This document shows positions 9,169 to 17,281 of a stretch of 37,951 nucleotides of DNA, one piece after another; within the stretch, counting starts at the first letter, position 1, and every line of letters begins with the position of its first letter. Position numbers and translations under genes: made by a program. The notes under the pieces were generated by a model. It searched no databases, was not told where the DNA came from, and worked only from the letters and a program-made list of their open reading frames with translations. Source of the DNA: a bacterium. GTDB lineage: Bacteria; SM23-31. The stretch spans positions 1 to 37,951 of the forward strand of contig JANQEH010000196.1 of the NCBI GenBank assembly GCA_028278455.1, written 5' to 3'.

Positions 9169-10251
9169 ATGAAAATAGGAATAATAGGATTAAAAAACTC
9201 CGGTAAATCATCCCTTTTTGATATACTTACAGGACACCTCAGCAGTAGTTCAGAAAAGCCGGGTGAAGTCAGGAACGGGATATTGACAGTAAAAGACGAT
9301 AGAGTCGACTTTATTCAGGAATGCTTCGACTCAAAGAAGAAATCATACTCAAATCTTGAACTTGTGGATCTTCCTGCTTTGCAGTTCGTGAAGAATCCAG
9401 AGGACAGGAATGCCTCGAAGATCCTCGAGGAGGCAAGAAATTGCGATGCCTTGATTCAGGTGATAAGAGAGTTCTCAAATCCTGCAGTTCCTTATCCGGA
9501 ATTCGGTGTCGATCCTGTTCAGGAAAAGCTGACATTTGACTCAGAACTCATTCTCACGAACCTTATAACGGTTGAAAACAGAATCAGTCGCATAGAGGCT
9601 ATGCAGAAAAAGCTCAAAGACTATGCCCAGCCGGGAGAAATTGAAGTCCTCAGGTTGTGCAAGAAAACCCTTGAGGATGAAAAACCGCTAAGCACACTTG
9701 ACCTGGATAATAATTCTCAAAAAATGATAAGAGGTTTTCAGTTCATGACCTTGAAACCCAAGATTAATATCGTAAATCTGGATGAAAGCAGGATCGAAGA
9801 TTCAAATGAGATAGTAAGCAAATTAGAATCTGAATTTCCTTCCGAGAAAGGTTCATTTGAGGGCATTTGCTGCCAGGCAGAGAAGGAGATACTTGAACTC
9901 CCGGAAGGTGAAAGAGTGGAATTCCGTAATGAAATGGGTATCAAAGAAGGGGCAGCCCAGAAAGTCGTGGAAAAATTGATTACAAGCCTGAAATTAATTA
10001 GGTTTTTAACCGGAGGAGATACCGAAGCAAGAAGCTGGCTTATTCCGCATGGGCTTACAGCTCCTGCCGCAGGAAGGGCAATTCATACTGACATCGAAAA
10101 GGGATTTATCAGAGCGGAAGTGATAAAATATTCGGATATGCTTATCTATAAGAGCGAGAACAAGTGCAAGGATATGGGATGTTACAGGCTGGAAGGAAAG
10201 GAATATATAGTCGATGACGGTGATATAATATATTTTCGTTTCAACGTATAA
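9169..10251 (+). CDS. Divergent YchF/Obg-family P-loop NTPase with TGS domain
   Basis: A 360-residue Obg-superfamily protein. The P-loop GLKNSGKSS (residues 7-15) is intact. The G4 region is VNLDE (N203-E206), which fits the NxxE of YchF/OLA1 that favours ATP over GTP. The helical hairpin lies between, and the last 85 residues form a TGS-type domain ending in LEGKEYIVDDGDIIYFRFNV, almost the YchF C-terminus. It differs from true YchF at G3: residues 67-70 read DLPA, so the conserved Gly of DxxG is Ala, and the following KGASxGxGLG block is missing. It may therefore bind nucleotide with altered hydrolysis. YchF proteins associate with ribosomes; this paralogue may have a related but separate role. 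The terminator at 10278-10305 follows it. Confidence 0.85.
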   Translation: MKIGIIGLKNSGKSSLFDILTGHLSSSSEKPGEVRNGILTVKDDRVDFIQECFDSKKKSYSNLELVDLPALQFVKNPEDRNASKILEEARNCDALIQVIREFSNPAVPYPEFGVDPVQEKLTFDSELILTNLITVENRISRIEAMQKKLKDYAQPGEIEVLRLCKKTLEDEKPLSTLDLDNNSQKMIRGFQFMTLKPKINIVNLDESRIEDSNEIVSKLESEFPSEKGSFEGICCQAEKEILELPEGERVEFRNEMGIKEGAAQKVVEKLITSLKLIRFLTGGDTEARSWLIPHGLTAPAAGRAIHTDIEKGFIRAEVIKYSDMLIYKSENKCKDMGCYRLEGKEYIVDDGDIIYFRFNV

Positions 10252-10277
10252 AGAAAAATTATACTTCTAGGAATTAA

Positions 10278-10309
10278 AAAAGGGAAGGCGTCTGCCTTCC
10301 CTTTTAAGC
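10278..10309. terminator. Bidirectional Rho-independent terminator
   Basis: A perfect 12-bp stem, AAAAGGGAAGGC at 10278-10289 and GCCTTCCCTTTT at 10294-10305, closes a GTCT loop. The T-run on one side and A-run on the other let it stop transcripts from both directions. It lies between the YchF-like gene ending at 10251 and the convergent S41 protease gene ending at 10327, and probably serves both. Confidence 0.88.
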
Positions 10310-10326
10310 ATTAAACTAAAATATGA

Positions 10327-11937
10327 TTATCTGTTCTTGATCAGGCTTTCAGCCTTTTCAAAATGCGTCAGAGATTTCTTCAAAACATTATCATCTTTTG
10401 TCAGAACGCGAATTCTTGCTTCGTCACCCCATAGAAATTCTGCTACGCGGGCTTTAAAGTAGATTCCTATATCACCCATATTCTCGATCGCCCTGTCATA
10501 AAGAGCCTTAACCTGTCCTTCAGCTCCTGCAGTTGCGGTTTTATAATAATCGATGAATTTTTGCTGTTCAGTTTTATCAAAGTTATAATTCATCATGAAA
10601 TCGGAATAATCTTTCCATCTATTCTTATGTTTAATACTGAATTCCTGTGCATAGAGGAAAATAGGCTGAGGCGCTGAGAAGTTCTCAAGCCAGAACACAT
10701 CACCATTTACGAAATCTGTTGCATCCAGCTCAACGTCCGGTCTGATGCCGCCTCCGCCATATACTATTCTTCCACTCGGAGTTTTATACGAAGGCCTGTC
10801 TTCATCAAGATCTCTCATAGTATTCAGAGAATCGTTTCTCGCGTCTCTCTGGTACTCTGCCCTGGATTTATTATCATATTCTTTCTGGATAAGCCTTCCA
10901 AGCGGAGTATACCACCTGCCTGTTGTGAGCACCAGAGCTGATCTGTCTTCAAACTGAATCTGGTTCTGCATAAGACCTTTTCCAAATGTATTTTTCCCTA
11001 CAATCAATGCTCTGTCCATATCCTGTAAAGCACCCGAAACAACTTCCGAAGCGCTTGCAGAATTCTCATCGACAATAACTATCATCGCTTCAGTAAAGTC
11101 GGCAGGACTCTCTGATGACTTATAAACATTATTGGCAGATGGGATCCTTCCGCGAGTTTCAACAATTTTTTTCCCGCCTTTCATGAACTGATCTGCTACT
11201 TCGATTGCCTGTGAAAGCAGTCCACCAGTGTTCTGACGCAGGTCGAAAACCAATTTTTCCATCCCACGGGATTCAAGGATCTTTATTGCGCGCTGGATCT
11301 CGCTCCCAGTTGTTCTGGAGAATGTATCGAGCTTGATATATCCGGTCTTATCATCAATCATGTAGTAATACCTGACAGATTCCTGTATGGCTCTGCCCCT
11401 GGTGATAGTCACAGGAATAGGATTCTCGGTTCCGGGCCTTTCGATCATGACTTTTACCCGGGTACCTCTCGGACCTTTAAGGATAGGAGGTATATCATCC
11501 TGTGCCAGACCTACAAGGTCTTTACCGTCTGCTCCAATTATTCTATCTCCAAGCTGTATACCGGCTCTTTCAGAAGGGCCATCTTTCAGAACATGCATCA
11601 CTGTCGGTTTCCCATTGATCATCCTGAACTGAACGCCGATACCTTCGTAGCCGAGGAACATCTCGCTCATTCTTTCAAAATTCTGAGGGGGAAGGTAATT
11701 ACTATGCGGATCGATCTCTTCCATCATGGCTTCGATCGCTTTATTAATCAGTCTTTCAACATCGACCTCATCGACATAGTCGTCCATGATATGCTGAATG
11801 ACCTGGTAAAAGATCTTTGTTTTTCTGAGTATGTTTCTCTCATTATCATACTGTTGAAAAAATGTAAAGCTGAAGAATATAACGGAGACACTAATCAAAG
11901 TGATCAAAGTTACCGATAAATATCTGCTTTTCTTCAT
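10327..11937 (-). CDS. S41 C-terminal processing peptidase (CtpA/Prc type)
   Basis: A 536-residue periplasmic or membrane-anchored serine protease. It has an N-terminal signal anchor (about 8-28), a short helical N-domain, a PDZ domain (about 90-175, with GIGVQFRMINGKPTV and DRIIGADGKDL) and the tail-specific protease core. The Ser-Lys dyad is visible as S295 in NSASASEVV and K320 in NTFGKGL, 25 residues apart as in E. coli Prc. A C-terminal helical region of about 110 residues follows. Such enzymes trim or degrade envelope proteins after binding C-terminal tails through the PDZ domain. It is transcribed alone, converging on the YchF-like gene and diverging from the metalloprotease gene across a 347-bp gap. 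Confidence 0.94.
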   Translation of the reverse strand: MKKSRYLSVTLITLISVSVIFFSFTFFQQYDNERNILRKTKIFYQVIQHIMDDYVDEVDVERLINKAIEAMMEEIDPHSNYLPPQNFERMSEMFLGYEGIGVQFRMINGKPTVMHVLKDGPSERAGIQLGDRIIGADGKDLVGLAQDDIPPILKGPRGTRVKVMIERPGTENPIPVTITRGRAIQESVRYYYMIDDKTGYIKLDTFSRTTGSEIQRAIKILESRGMEKLVFDLRQNTGGLLSQAIEVADQFMKGGKKIVETRGRIPSANNVYKSSESPADFTEAMIVIVDENSASASEVVSGALQDMDRALIVGKNTFGKGLMQNQIQFEDRSALVLTTGRWYTPLGRLIQKEYDNKSRAEYQRDARNDSLNTMRDLDEDRPSYKTPSGRIVYGGGGIRPDVELDATDFVNGDVFWLENFSAPQPIFLYAQEFSIKHKNRWKDYSDFMMNYNFDKTEQQKFIDYYKTATAGAEGQVKALYDRAIENMGDIGIYFKARVAEFLWGDEARIRVLTKDDNVLKKSLTHFEKAESLIKNR

Positions 11938-12170
11938 CTAATATCTCCCTGATTACTATTAGAAAATTAATCCTGTAAAACTTAATCACGAATATAAACA
12001 ATTACTTAAAAAATACCTAAATATAAATACTGATTTTGAAGAGTATTTGTTCCATTTTTTTGGCTGAACAACCTCTTGCGTTGCAAATAATTATTTTTGT
12101 TTTACCGTTCCATAAATAGTATTCACAAGATAAGTAAAAGTCTGGGGAATCAATTGAGTTTTCTAAGCTG

Positions 12171-12199
12171 TTGACATTATACACAGGCTTAATTATATT
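12171..12199 (+). promoter_or_regulatory. Near-consensus sigma-70 promoter for the metalloprotease gene
   Basis: TTGACA at 12171-12176 is followed after exactly 17 bases by TATATT at 12194-12199. The -35 box is perfect and the -10 box matches in five of six positions. The predicted start point near 12206 leaves a leader of about 80 bases before the ATG at 12285. Confidence 0.7.
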
Positions 12200-12221
12200 A
12201 ATAACCTGTTTTACAAAAAAG

Positions 12222-12238
12222 ACGGAATTTTATTCCGT
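12222..12238 (+). promoter_or_regulatory. Small hairpin in the leader of the metalloprotease gene
   Basis: ACGGAAT (12222-12228) and ATTCCGT (12232-12238) form a perfect 7-bp inverted repeat around three T bases. It lies 16 bases after the likely start point, inside the untranslated leader. It could be an operator or an mRNA-stabilising hairpin; there is no direct evidence for either. Confidence 0.35.
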
Positions 12239-12284
12239 ATAATTTGTATATTCTATTATACTTACTAACAACACTGATGAATCC

Positions 12285-15272
12285 ATGAAAATACGAAATA
12301 AGATATTAATACCGTTACTGGCTTTGATATGGCCGCTTCCTGCTGCAGCACAGAAGGACATTGGATTATTTTCTACGGAAAGACAGCACATTTCCGGTAC
12401 TCCACTCCTTACTCCGGAGAGGATCAGAATTGCCGATGAGAATACCAGGAGGATGTATCCTGTACTCTCAAAAACCGGACTTGAGCAGCCTGCATGGTAT
12501 AAAGCTGGTGCCGTGCCCAATCTGAATGATGAGATCCAGCTGTGGGCTTATGATTACACTACCGACTCTCATTATTCTGTTACAGCCGTACTAAAAAGGA
12601 AGGGCAGTATGGTTTATATCTGGGCAGAAAAGGAAAGTATTGAGAATGGCAAAGTAACTGACCTGATCCTCGATGATCTGATGGAGAATTTCGAGAATTC
12701 TACTCCGGCCGGCTCCATAGATCAGAACAAAGGTATTATTGGCATTGAAAGGGATTTCTTCGGTTCAGAACCGAATAAAGATGGAGATGGTATATCTGAT
12801 ATTTTTCTCCTGGATATTAAGGATTTTTATGGGACAGGAGGAGTTACAAGCTTTGTCTCGGGATATTTTTACAGCAAAGATCAAAAAGACCAGCAGCATT
12901 CTAACCAGAGAGATATGCTGTACCTTGATCTGTACCCTGCGATCGAAAGAGGTGTAGTCCTTATGACAGCAGCGCATGAATACCAGCACCTGATCCACTA
13001 TAATTACGATACAGATGAGATTACATTTATTAACGAAGGAGCATCCCAGCTCGCCCAGATCGTTACAGGTCAGGGGTGGGATGATCCCCAGTTATACCTG
13101 AATAACACCGACAGATACCTGCTGGACTGGGAGCAGGATGAGAGCAATTCTATGGTCCTTTCGGATTATGCTAGGGCGCAGGTTTTCATGCTATATCTCT
13201 GGGAACAGCTTGGTGACGATTTTATAAAGGATCTCGTCCAGGATCCTGCAAACGGACTTACAACTTTGACCTTGCTGTTGGGAACATACGGCGGCGGGAG
13301 AACATTTCAGGATATAGTCCAGGACTGGTTTATTGCGAACTATGTCAATGATATTTCGATAAATCCGGCATATGGGTACAGTTATTACCAGGCGCAGAAT
13401 ATGAAGGTACCCGCTGAAAAGACGGTTAATAATTATCCGAAAGATGAACTAAACGGACAGGTGAGCGGATTCGCTGTCGATTATGTGAAATTCAAGAACG
13501 GGCGCAACCTCAATGCATCATACACAGGCAATATTAAATTATATGCAATGCATGAGGTAAATAATGTTCCGGTAGTTTCCGAATTGACACCAGGTATGAT
13601 GTATACAGATTCAACGATGAATATTGACCATACAGAAACTGTCTTCGCTTACATAAATACTGAAGATATTACTACCGGGTATACATATAGTGTAAATGCC
13701 GATCAGGCATATTTTGTCAGAGAAGTTAAGTACGATGACGGGACACCGGACGTCATAACCGGATCTGCGACGGGACTTCAGCATACCCAGAGAGATGCCG
13801 GTTATGGATGGGCTGTCAAGTTTGAAGCGTTGAATGATGAAAGTTACCTTCTGGGCGCGAAGGCATATGTTTCAATGGATACTGTGGAAAACGGTAGTCC
13901 AAGAATGAAATTCAGGGTGTATGACGATACAGGCCCTGACGGAGCTCCCGGAAATGATATTATTCCTCCACAGATCATCACACTGGCGCATACTCAGTCA
14001 TTTGTATGGCTTGAAGTCGATCTTACAGATTATCATGATACACTTTCAGAATATCACGGTGATTTTTATATATCACTGGAACACTCCGATACTGAAAACA
14101 ACAGGTTCGGTATAGCCGTCGATAATTCTGATAAAACCGAATGCTTCTCCTACGTTTTATACGGCCCGACTCACAGCAGTCCCGGATGGGCGAGTTTTAC
14201 TGAATTGATCGTGACAACCGATGGTGATCCGGTTGAACTTGGCGATTATGACCTGATGATCAGGGCAGAAATGGCATTCCTTGACGATGAGCCTCCGGTC
14301 TTGACGGGAGGATTTCTTCAAAATCCCGTTTTTACCGAAAACTTCGATGTATACCTCACCGGAACTGAACCTCTGAATTCTGCAACAGTTACCGGAAGCA
14401 TCAGCGTGAATGGTTCAGAGGCAGATCTTGACCTTGTATCTTCTGGAAGTTCAGGAAAGGTTTTTGTCGATAACGACATAACAATTACAGAGAGTGGTAC
14501 TGTAACTCTTGATTTTTCAAGCATGAGTAAATTCGGATTTCTGACTAGTGATACTACAATATCGTTTACACTGCAAGGTGTTGAACCGGGGATGAGCAGT
14601 GTTGTTTCAAGTATTTCAGGCAGTGCAAAGCTCGAGATCGGATCTGGAGATATTCCGAAAAAAATGATGATGTCTGCTGTTGACGGATTCAGCTCACCAT
14701 TTATGTCATCATCTATCAGTCCACCGGGATATAACTCGATCCCTGTAACTGATCCTGTCACTTTCGGTCCAAAGATTACTACAAATGATAATGTCAGGAT
14801 TATATTCAAATTTCCTGAACTGCTCCCGGGAGGAAAGAATGAAGAGGCTTTGTATATTGCATATTTAAAGGATAATGTATGGATACCGGTTTCATCATCC
14901 ATCGACAGAGAAAGAAGGATAGTGATAACGTATACAAAAGAACTTGGGACTTTCCAGTTATGGGCAGGTGATATCCCGGACATTCAGGTACCGGAAGAAT
15001 TCATACTTAAACAGAATTATCCGAATCCGTTTAATCCCTCAACTATGATCGAATTTGGACTAAAAGAACCTGTATTTGTTTCTTTGAAGATCTACAATGT
15101 TCTCGGTGAAGAAATAAGGACACTCATTTCAGATCCGATGGAAGCTGGCATGCATCATATCTCGTGGGATGGTAGAAATGATCTCGGGATGAGTGTAGGT
15201 ACAGGTGTGTATTTTTACAGAATTTCGGCTGGTAAATTCTCTGATGTTAAAAAAATGATCCTGATAAAATAA
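12285..15272 (+). CDS. Secreted zinc metalloprotease with C-terminal sorting domain
   Basis: A 995-residue exported protein with a signal peptide (about 1-22, ending PAAAQ). The zinc site is HEYQH (H231, E232, H235), with E251 in INEGAS sixteen residues later as likely third ligand. This is a gluzincin arrangement resembling hyicolysin (M30) or immune-inhibitor-like secreted peptidases. After the catalytic region come beta-rich modules (about 410-690), an Ig-like segment (about 680-770) and a FlgD-like sorting domain from about residue 910 that begins with QNYPNPFNPST and ends KKMILIK. This domain is typical of proteins exported or anchored by a type IX-like system. Translation of the next gene is coupled: TAA and ATG share one base in TAATG. 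No clear Shine-Dalgarno precedes the start. The family placement within zincins is tentative. Confidence 0.85.
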   Translation: MKIRNKILIPLLALIWPLPAAAQKDIGLFSTERQHISGTPLLTPERIRIADENTRRMYPVLSKTGLEQPAWYKAGAVPNLNDEIQLWAYDYTTDSHYSVTAVLKRKGSMVYIWAEKESIENGKVTDLILDDLMENFENSTPAGSIDQNKGIIGIERDFFGSEPNKDGDGISDIFLLDIKDFYGTGGVTSFVSGYFYSKDQKDQQHSNQRDMLYLDLYPAIERGVVLMTAAHEYQHLIHYNYDTDEITFINEGASQLAQIVTGQGWDDPQLYLNNTDRYLLDWEQDESNSMVLSDYARAQVFMLYLWEQLGDDFIKDLVQDPANGLTTLTLLLGTYGGGRTFQDIVQDWFIANYVNDISINPAYGYSYYQAQNMKVPAEKTVNNYPKDELNGQVSGFAVDYVKFKNGRNLNASYTGNIKLYAMHEVNNVPVVSELTPGMMYTDSTMNIDHTETVFAYINTEDITTGYTYSVNADQAYFVREVKYDDGTPDVITGSATGLQHTQRDAGYGWAVKFEALNDESYLLGAKAYVSMDTVENGSPRMKFRVYDDTGPDGAPGNDIIPPQIITLAHTQSFVWLEVDLTDYHDTLSEYHGDFYISLEHSDTENNRFGIAVDNSDKTECFSYVLYGPTHSSPGWASFTELIVTTDGDPVELGDYDLMIRAEMAFLDDEPPVLTGGFLQNPVFTENFDVYLTGTEPLNSATVTGSISVNGSEADLDLVSSGSSGKVFVDNDITITESGTVTLDFSSMSKFGFLTSDTTISFTLQGVEPGMSSVVSSISGSAKLEIGSGDIPKKMMMSAVDGFSSPFMSSSISPPGYNSIPVTDPVTFGPKITTNDNVRIIFKFPELLPGGKNEEALYIAYLKDNVWIPVSSSIDRERRIVITYTKELGTFQLWAGDIPDIQVPEEFILKQNYPNPFNPSTMIEFGLKEPVFVSLKIYNVLGEEIRTLISDPMEAGMHHISWDGRNDLGMSVGTGVYFYRISAGKFSDVKKMILIK

Positions 15273-15889
15273 TGAAAAAACAATATCTTGTAATTTGTTT
15301 ATTATCCTTTATTCTTGTTACAGGGCTTACCGGATGCGGAAGTAACGGACCAGGAGGGCCCAGTAATGAAGTACTCGAACTTATTGAACAGGCATGGAAT
15401 AAATTCAGCGCATCCAGTCCAGACTATGACGGAGCATTGAGTGATTTTACTGAGGCTATCAACCTTGATTCCAATGTAGCGGACGCATTTACAGGAAAAG
15501 GCTGGTGTTACGCAAAAACTGCTTCCGGGCCTGAAGATGTAAAATATGATCTTGCTATCGACTGGTGGAAGCAGGCTGCGGCGAAAGATTCTGAGAGTGT
15601 TGATGCTTATGCAGGCCTTGCTTTAGTCTATAATGTTAAGAATGATTATGCTAATGCTATTACATATGCAGATGAAGCGTTAAATCTCGAATCAGCTTAC
15701 ATATTCGATTATGATACCGAGATTACTTGGAAAGACTTACAGTTAGTGAAAGCGCATTCATATTATTATCTCGGTATATATGAGGAAGTTGTCGCAGTTC
15801 TGGACATACTTCTTCCCGGTATGGATCATCCTCAGGATCAGCCGGATGTGCTCCTTGTAAGGCTTCAGGGACTTTTTGACACGTTGTAG
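15272..15889 (+). CDS. TPR-containing lipoprotein
   Basis: A 205-residue lipoprotein. The signal peptide ends in the lipobox LTGC (Cys about residue 22), followed by SNGPGGPS, a flexible tether. Two or three tetratricopeptide-like units follow, for example YDGALSDFTEAINLDSN with the next at ADAFTGKGWCYAKTA, and then DSESVDAYAGLALVYNVKNDY with YANAITYADEALNLES. The ATG overlaps the stop of the metalloprotease gene by one base, so the two are co-translated. It probably sits at the periplasmic or outer-membrane face and may act as scaffold or chaperone for the secreted protease; that link is inferred from coupling only. Confidence 0.85.
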   Translation: MKKQYLVICLLSFILVTGLTGCGSNGPGGPSNEVLELIEQAWNKFSASSPDYDGALSDFTEAINLDSNVADAFTGKGWCYAKTASGPEDVKYDLAIDWWKQAAAKDSESVDAYAGLALVYNVKNDYANAITYADEALNLESAYIFDYDTEITWKDLQLVKAHSYYYLGIYEEVVAVLDILLPGMDHPQDQPDVLLVRLQGLFDTL

Positions 15890-15900
15890 ATATCTCCACG

Positions 15901-16530
15901 GTGAAGGCAATAGAAAATAGAAAAATAATAGTTCCCGACAGGACTGTATATCTTGCTTCCGGATCACCGAGAAGAAGAGAACTCCTTTCAAACCTGGGAA
16001 TAGACTTCGAAATTCTCGATAATAATACCGAGGAAAATTTCGATCATTCTCTGGAACCTCGAGAATATGTTGTCAGGGCTTCAGAATTAAAAGCAGAAAA
16101 CACACTTAACAGAATCCCGGAAGGGTATATTATAACAGCCGATACTATAGTTTATCTTGACAATAAAATACTTGAAAAACCTGTCGGAAGAGAGGATGCA
16201 TACAGGATGCTTTCCATTCTTAGTGGAAAAATTCACCAGGTATTTACAGGGATAACAGTGTGTGCTTGTCCAGAGAAAATCAGACTCTCAGGCTATGAAA
16301 AGACTGATGTATCATTCTCGAATTTGTCTAAAGATGAGATAAAATGGTATCTCGATACAGGAGAATATTCCGATAAAGCAGGAGCATATGCAATACAAGG
16401 ATTAGCATCAATTTTCATCAATGGAATAAACGGATGTTATTTTAACGTTGTGGGATTGCCTTTAAGAAAGTTATATTGTATATTATCTGAGATGATAAAA
16501 CAGGTTCAGGCGGAATATGGAAGAGAATAA
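15901..16530 (+). CDS. maf: Maf-family nucleoside triphosphate pyrophosphatase (dTTP/UTP type)
   Basis: A 209-residue cytoplasmic house-cleaning enzyme that hydrolyses non-canonical or excess nucleoside triphosphates to monophosphate and pyrophosphate. Family motifs are all present: ASGSPRRRELL near the N-terminus, ITADTIVYLDN with the catalytic Asp, GKIHQVFTG, and AYAIQGLASIFINGINGCY with NVVGLPL near the end. These last blocks match the YhdE-like dTTP/UTP subgroup. The start is taken as GTG at 15901; there is no strong Shine-Dalgarno site and no better start before the conserved ASGSPRR. The last 14 bases overlap the next gene, indicating coupling. Confidence 0.93.
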   Translation: MKAIENRKIIVPDRTVYLASGSPRRRELLSNLGIDFEILDNNTEENFDHSLEPREYVVRASELKAENTLNRIPEGYIITADTIVYLDNKILEKPVGREDAYRMLSILSGKIHQVFTGITVCACPEKIRLSGYEKTDVSFSNLSKDEIKWYLDTGEYSDKAGAYAIQGLASIFINGINGCYFNVVGLPLRKLYCILSEMIKQVQAEYGRE

Positions 16531-17041
16531 GAAGGAAAAAAAAATAAACCTGGGTTCTGAACTAAAGAAAGCCCGGAAAGAAAAACAGCTTGCTCTAGAG
16601 GAATTGGCACAGAAAACAAGGATTAAACTGGAATACCTGGATGCAATGGAAAAAGACAGGTTCGATTTCCTGAATAGCCCTTATGTACTCGCATTTCTGA
16701 AAACCTATTCAAAAACTCTCGGCCTTAATCCTGATGAGATTGCTGCAAAATTTAACGAACAGATCAAGACAAATCTTGGAAAATCTTATCCGGAATCATC
16801 ATCTGACAGCTCATCGGGAATGGAAACATATCAGCCTTCAGTACCGATAGCAGACGGAACACAAAATCAAAACGAGCAGATACCTCAGTATAAAAAGGGC
16901 CTTGTGTTGACATTCGCAATTATTGCCTTCGTATTACTGATATATGTACTTCAATCCATTTTCAGTCCTGACAGCAGCGACAGGATAATAGTACCTCAGA
17001 CCACAGAGCGGAATACAGCAAGCCCCGATTCCACAAGGTGA
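16517..17041 (+). CDS. RodZ-like helix-turn-helix membrane protein
   Basis: A 174-residue protein with a cytoplasmic HTH_25-type domain (about 8-85: LGSELKKARKEKQLALEELA, then TRIKLEYLDAMEKDRFDFLN), a Ser-rich linker and a single membrane segment (about 128-149). This is the layout of RodZ, which links MreB filaments to the envelope and helps set rod shape. The periplasmic tail is only about 25 residues and the DUF4115 domain of full-length RodZ is absent. MreB is not in the window, so the shape role is family inference. A GGCGG-like Shine-Dalgarno lies inside maf just upstream of the ATG. Confidence 0.82.
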   Translation: MEENKKEKKINLGSELKKARKEKQLALEELAQKTRIKLEYLDAMEKDRFDFLNSPYVLAFLKTYSKTLGLNPDEIAAKFNEQIKTNLGKSYPESSSDSSSGMETYQPSVPIADGTQNQNEQIPQYKKGLVLTFAIIAFVLLIYVLQSIFSPDSSDRIIVPQTTERNTASPDSTR

Positions 17042-17095
17042 AAAATACCTGTAAAGCACAATCACATCAATAATTATATCAGTATTAAAATGTTA

Positions 17096-17109
17096 ATGAT
17101 AATTATCAT
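17096..17109. promoter_or_regulatory. Perfect 14-bp palindrome upstream of the export operon, possible repressor site
   Basis: ATGATAATTATCAT is a perfect palindrome at 17096-17109, with two further matching pairs outside a single mismatch. It resembles a compressed Fur-type box (TGATAATNATTATCA), and MerR or ArsR family sites can look alike. It lies about 170 bases before the adaptor gene start at 17282, within a 240-bp AT-rich gap. AT-rich palindromes can occur by chance, so the call is tentative. Confidence 0.35.
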
Positions 17110-17281
17110 AAAATGACTTATATTATTATTTTCCTGATTTTCAGAAAATCATGCAATAATTATTAACGATTTAACGTCATACATATTAGGTTTGAAACTA
17201 TACCGCATACTTTTCTTTCTTTATTAGGTGTTTTTTCAAAGTCAGACCTTTAAACCGATATGCGAATCTGAGGGTATAAAT

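Larger units (their letters stand above)
11938..12284. other. Gene-free divergent promoter region
   Basis: This 347-bp AT-rich gap separates the start of the S41 protease gene (minus strand) from the metalloprotease gene (plus strand). It holds the promoter at 12171-12199 and the small inverted repeat at 12222-12238. On the minus side a promoter for the S41 gene must lie here, but I cannot pick a convincing one. No open frame looks like a gene. Confidence 0.6.

Noticed and set aside
14318..14983. Long antisense frame (221 codons) in the metalloprotease gene
   Set aside because: Low-stop antisense frame produced by Ser/Thr-rich coding; the forward frame continues into the sorting domain.
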